A model generated the notes under the pieces. It did not search any database and was not told where the DNA came from. It worked only from the letters and a program-made list of their open reading frames with translations. A stretch of DNA of 64,000 nt from Nocardioides sp. LHD-245 (GTDB taxonomy: Bacteria; Actinomycetota; Actinomycetes; Propionibacteriales; Nocardioidaceae): positions 38,437-102,436 of the forward strand of contig NZ_JAVFWN010000021.1 in the NCBI RefSeq assembly GCF_030929495.1, read 5' to 3'. Positions 17,001 to 26,842 of the stretch are shown in pieces (the first letter of the stretch is position 1; every line of letters starts with the position of its first letter). The position numbers and the translations under genes are program-made.

Positions 17001-18758
17001 ATGAACCAGCGCGTCACCGTCCCCAGCCAGCAGGCGAGCGGGATGCCGTACCACCGCTACACCGCCTTCGAGCCCGTCACCGTCCCGGACCGCACCTGGC
17101 CCGATCAGTTGATCACCCGCGCGCCCCGGTGGCTGTCCACCGACCTGCGCGACGGCAACCAGGCGCTCATCGACCCGATGAGCCCCTCGCGCAAGATGAA
17201 GATGTTCGAGCTCCTGGTGCAGATGGGCTACAAGGAGATCGAGGTCGGGTTCCCGGCCGCGAGCCAGACCGACTTCGACTTCGTGCGCCAGCTCGTCGAG
17301 GAGGACCGGATCCCCGACGACGTGCGGGTGTCCGTGCTGACCCAGGCCCGCGAGGACCTGATCGCGCGCACCGTCGAGTCGCTGAAGGGTGCCGACAAGG
17401 CGACCGTCCACCTCTACAACGCGACCGCGCCGCTGTTCCAGCGCGTCGTCTTCAACGTCACCGAGGCCGAGTGCATCGCGATCGCGACCCGCGGCACCGA
17501 GTGGGTGATGAAGTACGCCGACCAGCTGCTCGGCGGCACCGACTTCGGCTACCAGTACAGCCCGGAGATCTTCACCCAGACGCCGACCGACTTCGCGATC
17601 GAGGTCTGCGAGCGGGTCTCCGACGTGTGGCAGCCGGAGGAGGGGCGCGAGATCATCCTCAACCTGCCGGCCACCGTCGAGATGTCGACGCCCAACACCT
17701 ACGCCGACCAGATCGAGTACTTCTCGCGCAACCTGTCGCGCCGCGCGCACTCGATCATCAGCCTGCACCCCCACAACGACCGCGGTACGGCGGTCGCCGC
17801 CACCGAGCTCGCGCTGATGGCCGGTGCCGACCGGGTGGAGGGCTGCCTGTTCGGCCACGGCGAGCGGACCGGCAACGTCGACCTGGTCACCCTCGGCATG
17901 AACCTGTTCAGCCAGGGCATCGACCCGCAGATCGACTTCTCGGCGATCGACGAGGTCCGCCGCACGGTCGAGTACTGCACCCAGCTGCCCGTCCACCCGC
18001 GGCACCCGTGGGCCGGCGACCTGGTCTACACCGCGTTCTCCGGCTCCCACCAGGACGCCATCAAGAAGGGCCTGGAGGATCTCGACCGGATCGCGGCCGA
18101 GCAGGACAAGCCGGTCGGAGAGATCCCGTGGGAGGCGCCGTACCTGCCGATCGACCCGAAGGACGTCGGCCGCACCTACGAGGCGGTCATCCGGGTCAAC
18201 AGCCAGTCCGGCAAGGGGGGCGTGGCCTACGTCCTCAAGGCCGAGCACAGCCTCGACCTGCCGCGCCGCGCGCAGATCGAGTTCAGCCGGGTCATCCAGC
18301 AGCACACCGACGCCGAGGGCGGCGAGGTGACGCCGGAGGCCATCTGGACGATCTTCCGCAAGGAGTACCTCGACCGCGAGGCCCCCTACAGCCTGGTCTC
18401 GTTCTCCTCCACCACCAGCGAGGACGGTGAGGACAGCCAGGAGGTGCGGCTCGTCGTCCGCGGCGAGGAGCAGACGTTCACCGGCATGGGCAACGGCCCG
18501 GTGGCGGCGTTCGTCGACGGGATGCGCCAGACCGGTGCCGACATCCGGGTCCTCGACTACGCCGAGCACGCGCTGTCGTCGGGCGGCGACGCCGTCGCGG
18601 CGGCGTACGTCGAGTGCGAGGTCGCCGGAGAGATCGTCTGGGGCATCGGCCTGCACCACAACATCGTCACGGCCTCGCTGCGCGCGGTCGTGTGCGCGGC
18701 CAACCGGGCGCGCGCCACGACGATCCCCGCGGCGCCCGTCCGGCCGGCGGCCGACTGA
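17001..18758 (+). CDS. leuA: 2-isopropylmalate synthase
   Basis: A 585-residue LeuA of the long actinobacterial type. It catalyses acetyl-CoA + 2-oxoisovalerate to 2-isopropylmalate, committing to leucine. The catalytic TIM barrel has LSTDLRDGNQALIDPM (metal-binding Asp, catalytic Arg), EVGFPAASQTDFDF, and SLHPHNDRGTAVAATELAL with the metal histidines, then GCLFGHGERTGNVDL. The C-terminal LeuA regulatory domain (about 430-580) is the leucine allosteric site. GAGGA lies five bases before the ATG. It is governed by the leader peptide and attenuator immediately upstream. Confidence 0.97.
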   Translation: MNQRVTVPSQQASGMPYHRYTAFEPVTVPDRTWPDQLITRAPRWLSTDLRDGNQALIDPMSPSRKMKMFELLVQMGYKEIEVGFPAASQTDFDFVRQLVEEDRIPDDVRVSVLTQAREDLIARTVESLKGADKATVHLYNATAPLFQRVVFNVTEAECIAIATRGTEWVMKYADQLLGGTDFGYQYSPEIFTQTPTDFAIEVCERVSDVWQPEEGREIILNLPATVEMSTPNTYADQIEYFSRNLSRRAHSIISLHPHNDRGTAVAATELALMAGADRVEGCLFGHGERTGNVDLVTLGMNLFSQGIDPQIDFSAIDEVRRTVEYCTQLPVHPRHPWAGDLVYTAFSGSHQDAIKKGLEDLDRIAAEQDKPVGEIPWEAPYLPIDPKDVGRTYEAVIRVNSQSGKGGVAYVLKAEHSLDLPRRAQIEFSRVIQQHTDAEGGEVTPEAIWTIFRKEYLDREAPYSLVSFSSTTSEDGEDSQEVRLVVRGEEQTFTGMGNGPVAAFVDGMRQTGADIRVLDYAEHALSSGGDAVAAAYVECEVAGEIVWGIGLHHNIVTASLRAVVCAANRARATTIPAAPVRPAAD

Positions 18759-18759
18759 G

Positions 18760-19632
18760 ATGGGCCGCGCCGCGCTGGCCTCCGAGCAGATCGGGCAGAT
18801 CTTCGTCGAGGGCCGGCGCGGCCGCGACCGCCTGGAGTTCACCGCCTACGGCTCCGGGGAGGCCTGGGTCGTCCTCCTCCCGCCGCTGCTGGTGCCGCGG
18901 CGGGTGCACGACCGCACCGCGCGGATGCTCGCCTCGAACGGCCTGCACGTCCTCGTCCTCGACCCGCTCGGCCACGGGCGCTCGGACCGTCCCGCCGATC
19001 CGCTGTCCTACTCGGTGACCGCCTTCGCCCAGCAGGTCGTCGCACTGCTCGACCACGTCGGCGCGGCCCGGGCCGTCGTCGGCGGCAGCTCGGTGGGGGC
19101 CAATGTCGCGCTCGAGGTGGCGATGATCGCGCCGGAGCGGGTGACCGGCCTGCTCCTCGACGGCCCGGTGCTGGAGAACGCCCTCGGCGCGCAGCTCGCG
19201 CTGCTGACCCCGGTCCTCGCCACGGCGCGGTTCGCCCCGTTCGCCCTGACCGCGCTGCGGCTGGTCACCCGTCCGCTGCCCCGGCAGCTCGCCCCGGAGT
19301 GGGTCCGGCTGTCGCTGGAGACCCTCGACGCTCGCCCCGGTCAGGTCGCCGCCGTCGTCCGCGGCGTCCTCTTCGGCCGGTTCGCGCCGTCCAGCGCCGA
19401 GCGGGCCGCGCTGACGGTGCCCACGCTGGTGCTGGCCCGGACCGCCGACCCGTTCCACCCGGCCGGCGACGCGGAGCTGGTGGCCGGCGAGATCCCGGGC
19501 GCGGTGCTCGAGCGGGCGGGCGCGCCGCTGGAGTGGCGGCGGCGTCCCGAGCGGCTCGACCTCGTGGTCACCAGGTTCGTCCGCGAGTGTGCGCGTCCGG
19601 CACGCCGCGGGCGTCGTACCCGGTCGTCCTGA
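18760..19632 (+). CDS. Alpha/beta hydrolase, possibly missing its catalytic histidine
   Basis: A 290-residue alpha/beta-hydrolase. The oxyanion region is LVLDPLGHGRSDRPAD and the nucleophile elbow is GGSSVGANVAL (GxSxG). The acid is probably the Asp of LARTADPFHPAGDAE. Where family members carry the catalytic His (usually aGHxxxxExP), this protein reads RAGAPLEWRRRPERL, with no histidine. It may therefore be non-hydrolytic or use a displaced His. It begins one base after the leuA stop and is probably co-transcribed, though no metabolic link to leucine is evident. Confidence 0.8.
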   Translation: MGRAALASEQIGQIFVEGRRGRDRLEFTAYGSGEAWVVLLPPLLVPRRVHDRTARMLASNGLHVLVLDPLGHGRSDRPADPLSYSVTAFAQQVVALLDHVGAARAVVGGSSVGANVALEVAMIAPERVTGLLLDGPVLENALGAQLALLTPVLATARFAPFALTALRLVTRPLPRQLAPEWVRLSLETLDARPGQVAAVVRGVLFGRFAPSSAERAALTVPTLVLARTADPFHPAGDAELVAGEIPGAVLERAGAPLEWRRRPERLDLVVTRFVRECARPARRGRRTRSS

Positions 19633-19673
19633 AAGCGCCTCTGCGCGGGGCGCCGCTGACATAGGGTCCGGCC

Positions 19674-20273
19674 ATGGGGACTCTTCTTCGCATGCTCTCG
19701 ATCCTCGGCCTGGCCGTGGCGCTTCTCCTCGGATCCGCCGGCCTCGCCTCGGCGGACAGCTGGTCGCACACCGACGCGACCGGCGACGTCCTCGATCTCG
19801 CCCTGGCCGACCACGACGTCACCGGAACGTCGCCCGTCCCCGACCGCGCCGAGGGGGACATCCACACCGTCGCGGTGAAGCACGCGCGGAGTCAGGTCAG
19901 GATCCGCACCCTGATGCGGGCCCTGCCGGTCGGCCGCGGTTGGGTCACGGTCGGCCACCTCGTCACGCCGCGGGCACGGTACGAGGTCCGGGGAGTCTTC
20001 CTGTCCGAAGGTGGGCGTGCCCTCGTCCTGGTCCGCAAGCCCGGTCGCAAGGAGTCCGCGACGCGTTGTGCCGGTCTGCGTGGTGTCTTCGATCGCAGCA
20101 GCGGCCTGGTCGGCATGAGGGTTCCGCGTTCGTGTCTCGGCAACCCGCGGTGGGTCCGGGTGAACGTGTCCGTCTACGACTGGAACGGCGACGCCAGCAC
20201 CTACGCGGACGACGGCATGGACCCTGTCGGATGGGAGCAGCAGATGCTCTCACCGAAGCTCCGCCGCGGCTGA
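19674..20273 (+). CDS. Secreted protein of unknown function
   Basis: A 199-residue exported protein. A 28-residue signal peptide with a Leu/Ala-rich core ends at the signal-peptidase I site GLASADS. The mature part is beta-rich with basic patches (VKHARSQVRIRTLMRALP, VRKPGRKES) and two cysteines (TRCAGL and RSCLG) that could form a disulfide. The pattern DxTGDVLDLALADHD near the mature N-terminus recurs in small secreted actinobacterial proteins. No family is assigned. It stands alone between the hydrolase and recO, followed by a GC-rich hairpin at 20287-20304. Confidence 0.75.
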   Translation: MGTLLRMLSILGLAVALLLGSAGLASADSWSHTDATGDVLDLALADHDVTGTSPVPDRAEGDIHTVAVKHARSQVRIRTLMRALPVGRGWVTVGHLVTPRARYEVRGVFLSEGGRALVLVRKPGRKESATRCAGLRGVFDRSSGLVGMRVPRSCLGNPRWVRVNVSVYDWNGDASTYADDGMDPVGWEQQMLSPKLRRG

Positions 20274-20286
20274 GCATCGGGGTGGC

Positions 20287-20304
20287 GCCGGGCTTTCGCC
20301 CGGC
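20287..20304. terminator. GC-rich hairpin between the secreted-protein gene and recO
   Basis: GCCGGGC-tttc-GCCCGGC is a perfect 7-bp stem with a tetraloop, located 14 bases after the stop codon and 21 before recO. There is no U-tract, so termination would be weak or Rho-assisted. Confidence 0.5.
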
Positions 20305-20324
20305 CGAGGCAGCACAATGGAGGG

Positions 20325-21077
20325 GTGCCGCTCTACCGTGACGAGGCGATCGTCCTGCGCACCCGCAAGCTGGGTGAGGCGGACCGGATCGTCACGCTGC
20401 TGACCCGCGAGAACGGCGTGGTCCGGGCGGTCGCCAAGGGGGTGCGCCGGACCACCTCGCGCTGGGGCTCGCGGCTGGAGCCGTTCACCCATGTCGACCT
20501 CCAGCTCGCCGAGGGACGCAACCTCGACACGATCACCCAGGCCGAGACCCGGGCCGCGTACGCCGCCCCGCTGGGCGCCGACTACGACCGCTACACCGCG
20601 GGCACCGCGATGCTGGAGACCGCCGAACGGCTGGTCGTCGAGGAGCGCGAGCCGGCCCGCCAGCAGTTCGCGCTGCTGCTCGGCGGGCTCAACGCGATGG
20701 CGGCGGGCGCCCGCAACCCGTGCCACGTCCTCGACTCCTACCTGCTGCGGGCCCTGGCCATCGCCGGCTACGCGCCCGCCTTCGTCGACTGCGCCCACTG
20801 CGCCCGCCCGCCGGTCACGGCGACCGGCGAGCTCGGTCACCACCGCTGGTTCAACCCGTCGATGGGCGGCGTGCTCTGCTCGACCTGCCGCATCCCCGGC
20901 TCCGCCACGCCCGCCCCGGAGACGCTGACCCTGCTCGGTGGGCTGCTCGCCGGCGACTGGCCGGTCGTCGAGGGAGCCGACCCGCGCCATGTCCGGGAGG
21001 CCAGCGGCCTGATCGCGGCGTTCGTGCAGTGGCAGCTGGAGCGGGGCCTCCGGTCGCTCGCGTACGTCGAGCGCTGA
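20325..21077 (+). CDS. recO: DNA repair protein RecO
   Basis: A 250-residue RecO, which loads RecA and anneals single strands in the RecFOR pathway. The N-terminal OB fold (about 1-80) begins PLYRDEAIVLRTRKLGEADRIVTLLT. The C-terminal domain has the zinc cluster CAHCARPP (about 152) with CSTCRI. The GTG start has GGAGG a few bases before. It lies 13 bp upstream of uppS, the usual actinobacterial arrangement. Confidence 0.95.
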   Translation: MPLYRDEAIVLRTRKLGEADRIVTLLTRENGVVRAVAKGVRRTTSRWGSRLEPFTHVDLQLAEGRNLDTITQAETRAAYAAPLGADYDRYTAGTAMLETAERLVVEEREPARQQFALLLGGLNAMAAGARNPCHVLDSYLLRALAIAGYAPAFVDCAHCARPPVTATGELGHHRWFNPSMGGVLCSTCRIPGSATPAPETLTLLGGLLAGDWPVVEGADPRHVREASGLIAAFVQWQLERGLRSLAYVER

Positions 21078-21090
21078 CAGACTGCTCCCC

Positions 21091-21918
21091 GTGACCCGCT
21101 CGACCCGTCGTACCCGCGCTGCCGCGGCGGCCGCTGCCGCACGCGGCCCGGTCCGCCCACCCACGCCGCACCCGTCGGGCGACCGGCCGCCCGGGGTCCC
21201 CGCCGAGCTGGTGCCGCACCACGTGGCCATCGTGATGGACGGCAACGGCCGCTGGGCCAAGGAGCGCGGGCTGCCGCGCACCCGCGGCCACGAGGAGGGG
21301 GAGTCGAGCCTGTTCGACGTGGTCGAGGGGGCGATCGAGATCGGCGTGAGGGCGATCTCGGCGTACGCGTTCTCCACCGAGAACTGGTCGCGCAGCCCCG
21401 AGGAGGTCAAGTTCCTCATGGGCTTCAACCGCGACGTGATCCGCCGCCGGCGCGACGAGATGCACGAGCTCGGCGTCCGGGTGCGCTGGGCCGGCCGGGC
21501 GCCGCGGCTGTGGAAGTCGGTCATCACCGAGCTCCAGGTCGCCGAGGAGATGACGAAGAACAACGACGTCCTGACCCTCACGATGTGCGTCAACTACGGC
21601 GGCCGCTCCGAGCTCGGCGACGCCGCCAAGGCGCTCGCCCGCGACGTCGCCGCCGGGCGGGTCAACCCCGAGAAGGTCGACGAGCGCACCCTGGGGCGCT
21701 ATCTCTACGTGCCGGAGCTTCCCGACGCGGACCTGATCTGGCGCACCTCCGGCGAGCGGCGGCTGTCCAACTTCATGCTCTACCAGGCGGCCTACTCCGA
21801 GTTCGTCTTCTCCGACGTGCTCTGGCCCGACGTCGACCGACGGCACCTGTGGGCGGCGATCGACGAGTACGCCCGCCGCGACCGGCGCTACGGCGGGGCG
21901 GAGCCCAACCAGGTCTGA
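21091..21918 (+). CDS. uppS: Isoprenyl (undecaprenyl) diphosphate synthase
   Basis: A 275-residue cis-prenyltransferase that makes the polyprenyl carrier lipid for peptidoglycan and other wall polymers. The catalytic Asp is in HVAIVMDGNGRWAKERG (about 43-60). Other conserved segments are RTRGHEEG, YAFSTENWSRSPEEV, and RTSGERRLSNFMLYQAAYSEFVF near the C-terminus. A basic Ala-rich N-terminal extension (TRRTRAAAAAAAARGP) precedes the catalytic core. GTG start. The actinobacterial chain length may be decaprenyl, so the exact product is not fixed by sequence. Confidence 0.95.
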   Translation: MTRSTRRTRAAAAAAAARGPVRPPTPHPSGDRPPGVPAELVPHHVAIVMDGNGRWAKERGLPRTRGHEEGESSLFDVVEGAIEIGVRAISAYAFSTENWSRSPEEVKFLMGFNRDVIRRRRDEMHELGVRVRWAGRAPRLWKSVITELQVAEEMTKNNDVLTLTMCVNYGGRSELGDAAKALARDVAAGRVNPEKVDERTLGRYLYVPELPDADLIWRTSGERRLSNFMLYQAAYSEFVFSDVLWPDVDRRHLWAAIDEYARRDRRYGGAEPNQV

Positions 21919-22127
21919 CTCCGCCCAGTGACGTACCTTCGGCCGGTCTTCGCGGAGCGAAGCCGGCCCGGCGCCGTAGGGAGCGAGGAACGAGCGACCG
22001 GAGGTGCAGGGAGGCGCCGTTCCGCGAGCCGGCGGTCTTGCCGCCAGCAGAAGGCAGGACCTATGCAAGCCGACTGCGCGGCCGGCAGCGTGGCGCGAGG
22101 AACGAGCGACACGCTCGGCCCATCGAG
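21919..22127. repeat. Repeat-rich gap between uppS and znuB
   Basis: This 209-bp convergent gap contains two identical 16-bp copies of GCGAGGAACGAGCGAC (21983-21998 and 22095-22110) and short dyads such as GCCGGTCTTCGCGGAGCGAAGCCGGC-like arms around 21949-21968. No gene is visible. Such GAGGAACGAGCGA elements are recurrent at the 3' ends of Nocardioides-type genes (recollection, not checked). A role in bidirectional termination is plausible. Confidence 0.5.
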
Positions 22128-23135
22128 CTAGTGCTCGTCGTAGTGCGCGCCGTGGACGGCGTGCCGATGCCCGTCGTGGACGTAGTCGACATGGTCGTCG
22201 TGGGGGACCGCGAGATGCCCGCACCCCGGGCCGTGGGCGTGTGGATGCTCCCCGCAGGCGTCGTGTTCGGGCGCGGCCTGGCCGGCTGCGAACGGCTCGA
22301 GCAGACGCGCACGGCGACGCAGCCAGATCCCGACCGGCCAGGTCAGCGCATACAGCGTGAGGGCGAGGAGCACGATCGTGGGTCCCGGCTGGACGGTGAC
22401 GCCGCTGGGCGCGAGCGCGGCGAGCGTGAGACCGCCGACGGCGGCCAGGGTGCCGAGGAGTACGGCGGCGCTCATCGTCGCGCGGAACGAGCGTGACACC
22501 TGCTGGGCGGTGGCCACGGGGATCACCAGCAGCGCGGACACCAGCAGCAGCCCGACCGTGCGCATGGCGACGGTCACGCTCACGGCAGCCAACGCCGCCA
22601 CCAGCAGGTTGTAGGCGCGCACCCGCAGTCCGGCCACCCGCGCGAAGTCGGCATCTTGGGCGATGGCGTAGAGCTGGGGGGACAGCCCCACGCAGAGCAC
22701 GACCACGATCGCCGCGAGGACCATCGTCGTCAGCACGTCGCCGACCGAGATCGCGGTGAGCGATCCGAAGAGGTAGCGGCCGATGGTCTGCGTGCCCTGG
22801 CCGTCGAGTCCGGTGATGAGCAGGCCCCCGGCGAGCCCGCCGTAGAACATCAGGGCGAGGGCGACGTCGCCGTTGGTGCGGCCCTTCTCGCGGATCAGCT
22901 CCATGAGGAAGGTGGCGAGGACGGTGACCACGACCGCCGTCCAGATCGGCGAGGCCCCGGTCACCAGTCCGATGGCCACGCCGGTGACGGCCACGTGGCC
23001 GATGCCGTCGCCCATCAGCGCCATCCGGCGCTGCACGAGGTAGGTCCCGATCATCGGGGCGGCGATGCCGGTCACGAGCGCGGCGATCAGTGCCCGCTGC
23101 ATGAACGGCAGGGAGAAGAGCTCGGCCGGGCTCAC
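22128..23135 (-). CDS. znuB: Zinc ABC transporter permease with histidine-rich tail
   Basis: A 335-residue ABC-3 family permease with about eight transmembrane helices, starting FMQRALIAALVTGIAAPMIGTYLVQRR and including the family segment LMGDGIGHVAVTGVAIG. The last ~45 residues are cytosolic and His/Asp-rich (HPHAHGPGCGH, then HDDHVDYVHDGHRHAVHGAHYDEH in part), an unusual metal-binding extension. The GTG overlaps the stop of the ATPase gene. Zn is the likeliest substrate, given the His-rich periplasmic-type binding protein and the operator upstream of it; Mn is less likely. Confidence 0.9.
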   Translation of the reverse strand: MSPAELFSLPFMQRALIAALVTGIAAPMIGTYLVQRRMALMGDGIGHVAVTGVAIGLVTGASPIWTAVVVTVLATFLMELIREKGRTNGDVALALMFYGGLAGGLLITGLDGQGTQTIGRYLFGSLTAISVGDVLTTMVLAAIVVVLCVGLSPQLYAIAQDADFARVAGLRVRAYNLLVAALAAVSVTVAMRTVGLLLVSALLVIPVATAQQVSRSFRATMSAAVLLGTLAAVGGLTLAALAPSGVTVQPGPTIVLLALTLYALTWPVGIWLRRRARLLEPFAAGQAAPEHDACGEHPHAHGPGCGHLAVPHDDHVDYVHDGHRHAVHGAHYDEH

Positions 23136-23965
23136 GGGCGTTCCGTTCCGGGGCTGTCGACGGGAGCGGAGATCTGCGGGGACCGGTCACCGGTCCGCGG
23201 CTCGGAGCCGGTGTGATGGTGATGGGTGTGCGGCTCGGCGAACCACGAGGCGTGCACCTCGTGGTCGGCCAGCGGGGCACCGTCGTAGGCGATCCTGCCG
23301 TCGCGCATGACGACACACCGGTCGACCAGGGGTGCGAGCGGCCCGAGCTCGTGGGCGACCAGCACGATGGTGGCGCCGTCGTCCTTGAGGTGGCCGAGGG
23401 TGTCGGCGAGGATCTGCTGGTTGGGCAGGTCGACGCCGGCGGTGGGCTCGTCGAGGAAGAAGAGATCCGGCTCGCCCGCCAGCGCACGGGCGATGAGGAC
23501 CCGCTGCTGCTGGCCGCCGGACAGGTCACCCACCGACTCCCGGCGCCGGTCGCTGAGCCCCACGACGTCGAGCGCCCGCTCCACCGCGGTCCGGTCGGCG
23601 CGGCTCAACGGCCGCAGCAGGCGCCGGTGGGTCAGCCGGCCGGAGGCCACGACCTCCCAGACCGAGGAAGGCACGCCGGCCGCCGCGGAGGCTCGCTGAG
23701 GGACGTATCCGACCCGCCGCCAGTCGGCGTGCCGGTCGAGCGGCGCGCCGAACAGGCGCACCTCGCCGGTGGTCAGCGGGTTGAGGCCGACCAGTGCGCG
23801 CACCAGTGTCGACTTGCCCGAGCCGTTGGCTCCCATCAGGGCGACGAAGTCGCCGTCGTGCACGACGAGGTCGACCCCACGCAGGATCGGCCGTCCGCCG
23901 AGCGCGACGCTGCCGTCGCGGAGGGCGACGGCCGGGCCGGCGACGAGAGTGGAGGCAGTGGTCAT
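23132..23965 (-). CDS. znuC: Zinc ABC transporter ATP-binding protein
   Basis: A 277-residue ABC ATPase. Walker A is GANGSGKST, the signature is LSGGQQQRV, Walker B is LFFLDEPTAGVD, and the H-loop is LVAHELG. The C-terminus carries a His cluster (HTHHHHTG). ATG at 23965 overlaps the znuA stop as ATGA and is preferred over a GTG two codons upstream. It powers import with the flanking znuA and znuB products. Confidence 0.92.
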   Translation of the reverse strand: MTTASTLVAGPAVALRDGSVALGGRPILRGVDLVVHDGDFVALMGANGSGKSTLVRALVGLNPLTTGEVRLFGAPLDRHADWRRVGYVPQRASAAAGVPSSVWEVVASGRLTHRRLLRPLSRADRTAVERALDVVGLSDRRRESVGDLSGGQQQRVLIARALAGEPDLFFLDEPTAGVDLPNQQILADTLGHLKDDGATIVLVAHELGPLAPLVDRCVVMRDGRIAYDGAPLADHEVHASWFAEPHTHHHHTGSEPRTGDRSPQISAPVDSPGTERP

Positions 23966-24972
23966 GAGCACCCGTTGGCGGTACGCAGTGCGGCCAGGTT
24001 GGACCGCATGAGGGACAGGTAGTCCTGGTCCGCGGTGTCCTCGGTGAGGCCCTCGATCGGGTCGAGCACCTTGCTCGCGATCCCGAGATCGCCGGCGAGG
24101 GTCTCGGCGAGCTTGGGGCTGACCAGGGTCTCGCTGAACACCGTGGTGATCCCCTCCTGCTCGATCAGCTGCTGGAGCTCCGCGATCGCGGCCGGGGTCG
24201 GCTCGGCGTCGGGAGTGAGACCAGCGATCGGTGCCATGTGCAGACCGTACTTCTCCAGGTAGCCGAACGCGTCATGGGACACCACGATCGTGTCGCGCTC
24301 GCACGTGGCCAGACCGGTCGTGAACTCCTCGTCCAGGGCCTCCAGGTCGCTGCGCAGGTCGGCGGCGTTGGCCTCGTAGTCGTCGGCGTGGGCGGGGTCG
24401 AGCTCGGCCAGCGAGGCCGCGACGGCGTCGCCGTAGGTCGCCACCCGGATCGGGTCGTGCCAGAAGTGGGGGTCGAACTCGCCGTGCTCGTGGTCGTGGC
24501 CCTCCTCGCCGTCCTCGCCCGCGTGCTCGTCGGCGTGCTCGTCCGCGTGCTCGCCCTCCTCGTCGGCGTGCTCGTCGGTGTGCTCGTCGGCGTGCTCCTC
24601 GAACGGCTCCAGCTCGACCACGTCGGTGACGTCGAGCGTCTCGCCACCGGCGTTCTCCGCGACCGTCTCGTCGACGGCGGGCTGGAACTCGCTCTCGAAG
24701 ACCACGAGGTCGGCCTTCGCGATCCGGGCGGTGTCCTGCACGTTGATCTCGAGGTCGTGCGGCTCGACGCCGGCCTTGGTGAGGGAGGTGACCGTCGCGC
24801 GGTCGCCGGCGACCCGGGCGGCGACGTACTCCAGCGGGTAGAAGGCGGCGACCACGTCGGTCGTGCTCCCGCCGGCGTCGGACCCGCTGCCGTCGTCCTC
24901 CGACAGCGCCGAGCAGGCGGTGGTGGAGAGGGTGAGGGCAGTGAGGGCGGCGAGGGTCTTCCAAGAGCGCAT
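23962..24972 (-). CDS. znuA: Zinc ABC transporter substrate-binding lipoprotein
   Basis: A 336-residue cluster A-I metal-binding lipoprotein. The lipobox-like STTAC is at residue 20. It has the VVAAFYPLEYVAARVAGDR opening, the first metal His in GVEPHDLEI, an acidic His-rich loop of about 45 residues (about 125-170, repeated DEHADEH units), then FWHDP and IVVSHDAFGYL with two further metal histidines. The His/Asp loop is the hallmark of ZnuA-type proteins, as opposed to Mn-specific ones. The chosen ATG sits at the end of the operator palindrome, implying a leaderless message; ATGs 3 and 5 codons upstream also lie inside the operator. Confidence 0.9.
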   Translation of the reverse strand: MRSWKTLAALTALTLSTTACSALSEDDGSGSDAGGSTTDVVAAFYPLEYVAARVAGDRATVTSLTKAGVEPHDLEINVQDTARIAKADLVVFESEFQPAVDETVAENAGGETLDVTDVVELEPFEEHADEHTDEHADEEGEHADEHADEHAGEDGEEGHDHEHGEFDPHFWHDPIRVATYGDAVAASLAELDPAHADDYEANAADLRSDLEALDEEFTTGLATCERDTIVVSHDAFGYLEKYGLHMAPIAGLTPDAEPTPAAIAELQQLIEQEGITTVFSETLVSPKLAETLAGDLGIASKVLDPIEGLTEDTADQDYLSLMRSNLAALRTANGCS

Positions 24973-25008
24973 GAGAATCATTCTCATTGGGCGCGGCCCC
25001 GGCGTCAA
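24972..25008 (-). promoter_or_regulatory. znuACB promoter with Zur-type operator over the -10
   Basis: Read on the minus strand: -35 TTGACG (25008-25003), a 17-bp spacer, and -10 GAGAAT (24985-24980). The perfect 15-bp palindrome TGAGAATCATTCTCA (24972-24986) covers the -10 and ends in the znuA ATG. It resembles actinobacterial Zur boxes (TGaaAATcATTTTCA). The predicted transcription start is at or within a base or two of the ATG, leaving no 5' leader. A zinc-loaded Zur bound here would block RNA polymerase directly. Confidence 0.78.
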
Positions 25009-25042
25009 ATCGCGCCCGGGCGGCGCTGCGTAGAGTGCGGGC

Positions 25043-25357
25043 GTGCTCGTCGTGAACCGCTTCCGCGCAGGGGAGGACCCGGCCGGGCTCCGTGTCGACC
25101 TCGAGCTCGTCCACGGCCTGCTGGCCGCGCAGAGCGGGTACGCCGGTGGCTGGGTCGGGCGCAACGTCGACGACCCGGACCTGTGGACGCTGACGACGCA
25201 CTGGGTCAACGTCGGCGCGTACCGACGCGCCCTGTCGGCGTACGACCTCAAGCTGCACGGCGTACCCGTGCTGAGCCGGGCGATCGACGAGCCCGGCGCC
25301 TACGAGGTGGTGGAGCCCGGTGGCGTCCTCAATGTGGCGCAGTCTCGCGTAACCTAG
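25043..25357 (+). CDS. ABM-type dimeric barrel protein (antibiotic biosynthesis monooxygenase-like)
   Basis: A 104-residue dimeric alpha+beta barrel protein. The typical pattern is a first strand LVVNRFRA, a helix of residues 20-32 (ELVHGLLAAQ), SGYAGGWVGRNVDDPDLWTLTTHW in mid-protein and a closing strand YEVVEPG. Members include small monooxygenases and heme-degrading proteins, but the catalytic residues are not diagnostic. It is divergent from znuA with 70 bp between, so its promoter region borders the Zur operator. Confidence 0.75.
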   Translation: MLVVNRFRAGEDPAGLRVDLELVHGLLAAQSGYAGGWVGRNVDDPDLWTLTTHWVNVGAYRRALSAYDLKLHGVPVLSRAIDEPGAYEVVEPGGVLNVAQSRVT

Positions 25358-25429
25358 GTGGTTGCTCCGCGAGTCAGCTCACACACACCCGCTCGGCAGC
25401 CAGCCGGGCTCGTCCCATAAGGAACCCCC

Positions 25430-26835
<1,406 letters not shown>

Positions 26836-26842
<7 letters not shown>

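Noticed and set aside
24490..24620. Tandem nucleotide repeats in the znuA region as a repeat element
   Set aside because: They encode the in-frame His/Asp/Glu loop and are explained by coding of repeated DEHADEH units.
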